Of a stretch of 8,679 bases of DNA, positions 6,622 through 8,679 are shown in pieces. How positions within the stretch are numbered: position 1 is the stretch's first letter; the number at the start of each line of letters is the position of its first letter. The translations under genes and the position numbers were made by a program. Location: contig JAUXCJ010000025.1 in the NCBI GenBank assembly GCA_030618965.1, positions 1 to 8,679 of the forward strand. Direction: 5' to 3'. Source of the DNA: Thiomargarita sp. GTDB lineage: Bacteria > Pseudomonadota > Gammaproteobacteria > Beggiatoales > Beggiatoaceae. The notes beneath the pieces were generated by a model. It did no database searches and was not told the origin of the DNA. It worked only from the letters and a program-made list of their open reading frames with translations.

Positions 6622-6653
6622 AAAAAAACTGGGCAACCACAACAAAGTTGCCC
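6622..6653 (-). terminator. Intrinsic terminator of the 67-codon gene
   Basis: On the minus strand, just after the TGA at 6661, GGGCAAC (6653-6647) pairs with GTTGCCC (6637-6631) around a nine-base loop. Two bases later comes a run of seven T (6628-6622). This is a clear rho-independent signal. It leaves only 26 bases before the start of the next gene, so the murJ block needs readthrough or a promoter overlapping this site. Confidence 0.85.
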
Positions 6654-6660
6654 CTACTTA

Positions 6661-6864
6661 TCAACTGGGATCAAAAAAATTTTCTTTCCATTGGCGCAAG
6701 TATGTACAGGCATCCTTACTTTGAGCAGATTCAAAGCTTGATGACTGAAAAGAGCTGCTCTCTGGCACAATGGAAACCGTAAAAGTTTGCCCCGTCGGCA
6801 AACGCTTTGCCCACTCAGTAGGTAGTTCACGGCTACTCAAATGTTTCAAAATTAGATAAGACAT
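6661..6864 (-). CDS. Small hypothetical protein (67 residues)
   Basis: I do not recognise this protein. It is short and soluble; the N-terminal half (SYLILKHLSSRELPTEWAKRLPTGQTFTVSIVPE) has the beta-strand/helix rhythm seen in many small DNA-binding or antitoxin-like proteins. The middle is a serine-rich, partly repeated stretch (SSFQSSSFES), and the end is KENFFDPS. It is supported as a real gene by a good ribosome site (GAGG, eight bases before ATG), an upstream TTGACA-type promoter and an intrinsic terminator directly after the stop. No toxin-like partner is next to it, so an antitoxin role is only a weak guess. It may be a truncated relative of a longer family. Confidence 0.65.
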   Translation of the reverse strand: MSYLILKHLSSRELPTEWAKRLPTGQTFTVSIVPESSSFQSSSFESAQSKDACTYLRQWKENFFDPS

Positions 6865-6893
6865 AATACTATCCTCATATTTGTCTAAACTCG

Positions 6894-6923
6894 TTAATAA
6901 TAATGATAGTTTGTATTTGTCAA
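6894..6923 (-). promoter_or_regulatory. Sigma-70-type promoter for the 67-codon gene
   Basis: On the minus strand a perfect -35 TTGACA (6923-6918) is followed after 18 bases by TATTAA (6899-6894), four of six matches to the -10 consensus. It lies about 30 bases upstream of the ATG at 6864, giving a short leader with the GAGG ribosome site. Confidence 0.6.
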
Positions 6924-7096
6924 TTTTGCGACTATCTTTATTTATTTTATTCCAATTGCAATCATCTTATATGAATAAGATATATATTATAATATGTTAA
7001 AGTTTAAACTTATACCCAAATATCAATAAACATTATTATGATATTAATATAATTAGATTTATTAATAAAAAATTAAATTTGAATGTTGCTAAAAGC
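6924..7096. other. AT-rich spacer with small palindromes
   Basis: A strongly AT-rich stretch with no gene. It contains ATCTTAT-atga-ATAAGAT (6964-6981) and a 12-base perfect palindrome AAGTTTAAACTT (7000-7011). Both lie upstream of the promoter at 6894-6923 and could be regulator sites or curved DNA, but with such base composition they may be chance. Confidence 0.35.
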
Positions 7097-7124
7097 AAAA
7101 AACCCAGTTTTTAACTGAGTTTTT
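7097..7124 (-). terminator. Intrinsic terminator of the transglycosylase gene
   Basis: On the minus strand, 13 bases after the TAA at 7137, AACTCAGTT pairs with AACTGGGTT (one G-U pair) around a three-base loop (7121-7113 with 7109-7101). The stem runs into a T-run at 7102-7097. The A-run on the other side lengthens the stem. The structure could also work weakly in the plus direction. Confidence 0.85.
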
Positions 7125-7136
7125 CAGGATTTTTGA

Positions 7137-7670
7137 TTAGCTGCCCCTTTGCCAATTTGCCATAATTCGCTTCACGTAGTGTTGAGTCTCACGTATTCGG
7201 GGAACACGTCCTAGTCTCGCCACCCGTGTTTCACCGCTGTTATAAGCTGCTAATGCAAGTCTAACACTGCCAAAACGTTTTAATAACTTACTAAAATAAA
7301 AGGCACCACAATTGAGATTAGCTCGTACATCAAATAAATCCTTCCGCTTTAAACCGCATTCACCCCAAGCAGTACTTGGCATGAGCTGTGTTAAGCCCCG
7401 TGCGCCAGCAGGTGAAATGGCATAGGGATCCCATGCAGATTCTTGTGTGATGAGGGCATAAAAAAGCTTACGATTAATCCCATACCTTTTGGCCGCTTTG
7501 GCCGCTTGACTACCTAAAAATCGCAAGCTACTTTTTCTGCTGTAACTTGCTGCAGAATGAAGGGGAACAGCAACAATTTTATCAGTGTTAGGTGCTTGTG
7601 GATGACTAGCGCAACCCACAAAAAACACTATAGCGATGAAAAAGAATGCCTTCATATTAAAAATTCTCAT
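7137..7670 (-). CDS. Lytic transglycosylase lipoprotein (SLT domain)
   Basis: A peptidoglycan-cleaving enzyme that cuts the MurNAc-GlcNAc bond with formation of 1,6-anhydroMurNAc. The N-terminus is a lipoprotein signal (FFFIAIVFF then VGC, with the lipidated cysteine at residue 20), so it should sit on a membrane facing the periplasm. The SLT domain spans about 55-175: QESAWDPYAISPAGARGL carries the catalytic glutamate (E77), followed by GLTQLMP (92-98), AAYNSG (141-146) and ETQHYVKRI (161-169). Cysteines 105 and 121 could form a disulfide. The protein is short (177 residues) and made almost only of the catalytic domain. The ATG at 7670 has a weak ribosome site; the ATG at 7655 also gives a proper signal peptide and is an alternative. 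It stands alone, with its own terminator. Confidence 0.93.
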   Translation of the reverse strand: MRIFNMKAFFFIAIVFFVGCASHPQAPNTDKIVAVPLHSAASYSRKSSLRFLGSQAAKAAKRYGINRKLFYALITQESAWDPYAISPAGARGLTQLMPSTAWGECGLKRKDLFDVRANLNCGAFYFSKLLKRFGSVRLALAAYNSGETRVARLGRVPRIRETQHYVKRIMANWQRGS

Positions 7671-7749
7671 TTTTTTTGATCCGTTTGTTTAAATAAATAA
7701 TTAAGAATGCTGCTTGATATAGTAATCATAATTTCATTTGTGGATACCA

Positions 7750-7782
7750 AGACCTCCGAGGTTTTGAAAACCTCGGAGGTCT
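7750..7782. repeat. Perfect 16-bp palindrome upstream of the transglycosylase
   Basis: Arms 7750-7765 and 7767-7782 are exact reverse complements around one central G (outer part AGACCTCCGAGG). It lies between purC and the transglycosylase gene, on the 3' side of purC. No T-run follows the stem on the minus strand, so it is a poor classical terminator. It is related to the palindrome at 382-414: the GGTTTT core and the CTGAA right flank are the same, while stem bases differ in a paired way. Confidence 0.92.
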
Positions 7783-7816
7783 GAATTTACAACTTATTTA
7801 GGATTCCCATAAGAGG

Positions 7817-8679
7817 CTATTCCGTCAACCGTTGTTGCGCCTCTCTATATTTCGCAGCCGTTTTGTCAAGAATTTCTGGGGGTAAAACCGGACCGGGTGG
7901 GGTTTTATCCCAATTGACCGTTTCCAAATAATCGCGTACAAATTGTTTATCAAAACTGGGAGGACTTATCCCAATTTGATAGTGATCAACTGGCCAAAAA
8001 CGTGAAGAATCAGGGGTCAATAGCTCATCAATTAAAAATAATTGACCATTCTGATCAGTGCCAAACTCAAATTTAGTATCGGCAATAATGATACCACGCG
8101 CTATTGCGTAATCACGAGCACGATGATAAATTTCAAGGCTCACTTCGCGTACTTGCTCAGCCAAACTGTCACCAATTAATGCACAAGTTTTTTTAAAATC
8201 AATATTTTCATCGTGTTGACCAACTTCAGCTTTACTAGATGGCGTGTAAATTGCTCTAGGCAGTTTTTCGGCAAGCTGTAAACCTTGTGGCAAAGGGATA
8301 CCGCAAATAGCCCCCGTATTTTGGTAATCCTTCCAGCCTGAGCCTGCTAAGTAACCACGAACAATCGCCTCAATGGGTAATGGTTTTAATTTTTTAACAA
8401 TGACAGCCCTATCATGAACTTGCTGATATTCAGTAGGATCAGATAATACGTCTGCTAGCGCAATATCCGTCAAATGATTAGGTATAATTGAACTCGTCAA
8501 CTTAAACCAAAAATTTGATAAGGCAGTTAATACTGCCCCTTTACCCTGAATCGCTGTGGGTAAAACGACATCAAATGCCGATAATCTATCTGTGGCAACA
8601 ATCAACAGGTGCTGATCATCAACTGCGTAAATATCACGGACTTTGCCGCGCTGGATTAATGGTAAACTATGTAAGGATA
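7817..8679 (-). CDS. purC: SAICAR synthetase, N-terminus cut by the window edge
   Basis: Joins CAIR and aspartate using ATP to make SAICAR in purine synthesis, in the cytoplasm. The frame stays open to the right edge. The first start-like codon inside (TTG at 8605) is an internal leucine, because the codons before it read [22 protein letters not shown], the typical purC beginning with the GKVRD nucleotide-binding motif. The window therefore holds 286 residues, and probably only a few are missing. Other motifs are [13 protein letters not shown] (visible 28-40), the signature [15 protein letters not shown] (100-114) and the second signature [10 protein letters not shown] (197-206), then [11 protein letters not shown]. 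It is a monofunctional protein of the roughly 290-300-residue type. No frameshift or missing residue was seen. Confidence 0.97.
   Translation of the reverse strand, partial: SLHSLPLIQRGKVRDIYAVDDQHLLIVATDRLSAFDVVLPTAIQGKGAVLTALSNFWFKLTSSIIPNHLTDIALADVLSDPTEYQQVHDRAVIVKKLKPLPIEAIVRGYLAGSGWKDYQNTGAICGIPLPQGLQLAEKLPRAIYTPSSKAEVGQHDENIDFKKTCALIGDSLAEQVREVSLEIYHRARDYAIARGIIIADTKFEFGTDQNGQLFLIDELLTPDSSRFWPVDHYQIGISPPSFDKQFVRDYLETVNWDKTPPGPVLPPEILDKTAAKYREAQQRLTE

Noticed and set aside
8603..8605. TTG as the start of purC
   Set aside because: The preceding 24 codons contain the conserved GKVRD beginning of SAICAR synthetase, so the gene runs off the right edge.

Overview
The window looks like chromosome from an AT-leaning gammaproteobacterium (about 40% G+C by eye). 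The murJ-ribF pair, a proteobacterial-type purC and a lipoprotein transglycosylase fit that group. The density and style of the intergenic palindromes resemble what I remember from Beggiatoa/Thioploca-type sulfur bacteria (Thiotrichales); that placement is an inference and was not tested. All clear genes are on the minus strand except the one at the left edge. Genes at both edges are cut by the window.

Left part (1-3538): the end of an unrecognised plus-strand gene converges on a minus-strand AAA_14/DUF4143 ATPase with a PD-(D/E)XK-like tail. Behind the ATPase lies a 374-base repeat-rich spacer (22-base tandem repeats and three copies of a palindrome), then an EHD/dynamin-like GTPase with two membrane segments.

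Middle (3539-6595): a second spacer holds a MITE-like element with perfect terminal inverted repeats and a matching direct repeat at each end, followed by a C-rich/G-rich hairpin. Next is a compact minus-strand block, read from right to left: a small conserved protein, murJ (lipid II flippase) and ribF (FMN/FAD synthesis). The first two overlap by four bases; the second pair is 12 bases apart.

Right part (6596-8679): a 67-codon gene of unknown function with its own promoter and terminator, an AT-rich spacer, a lytic transglycosylase lipoprotein with its own terminator, a spacer with a perfect palindrome, and purC running off the right edge. MurJ and the transglycosylase both act on peptidoglycan, at precursor export and at wall cleavage; ribF and purC are cofactor and purine housekeeping genes.

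I see no complete new defence or biosynthetic system. The most unusual content is the repeat landscape: at least five unrelated palindromic or tandem repeat families in 8.7 kb, one of which reads as an open frame and encodes a repeated peptide, and one of which looks like a fairly young non-autonomous mobile element placed directly upstream of the dynamin-like gene.
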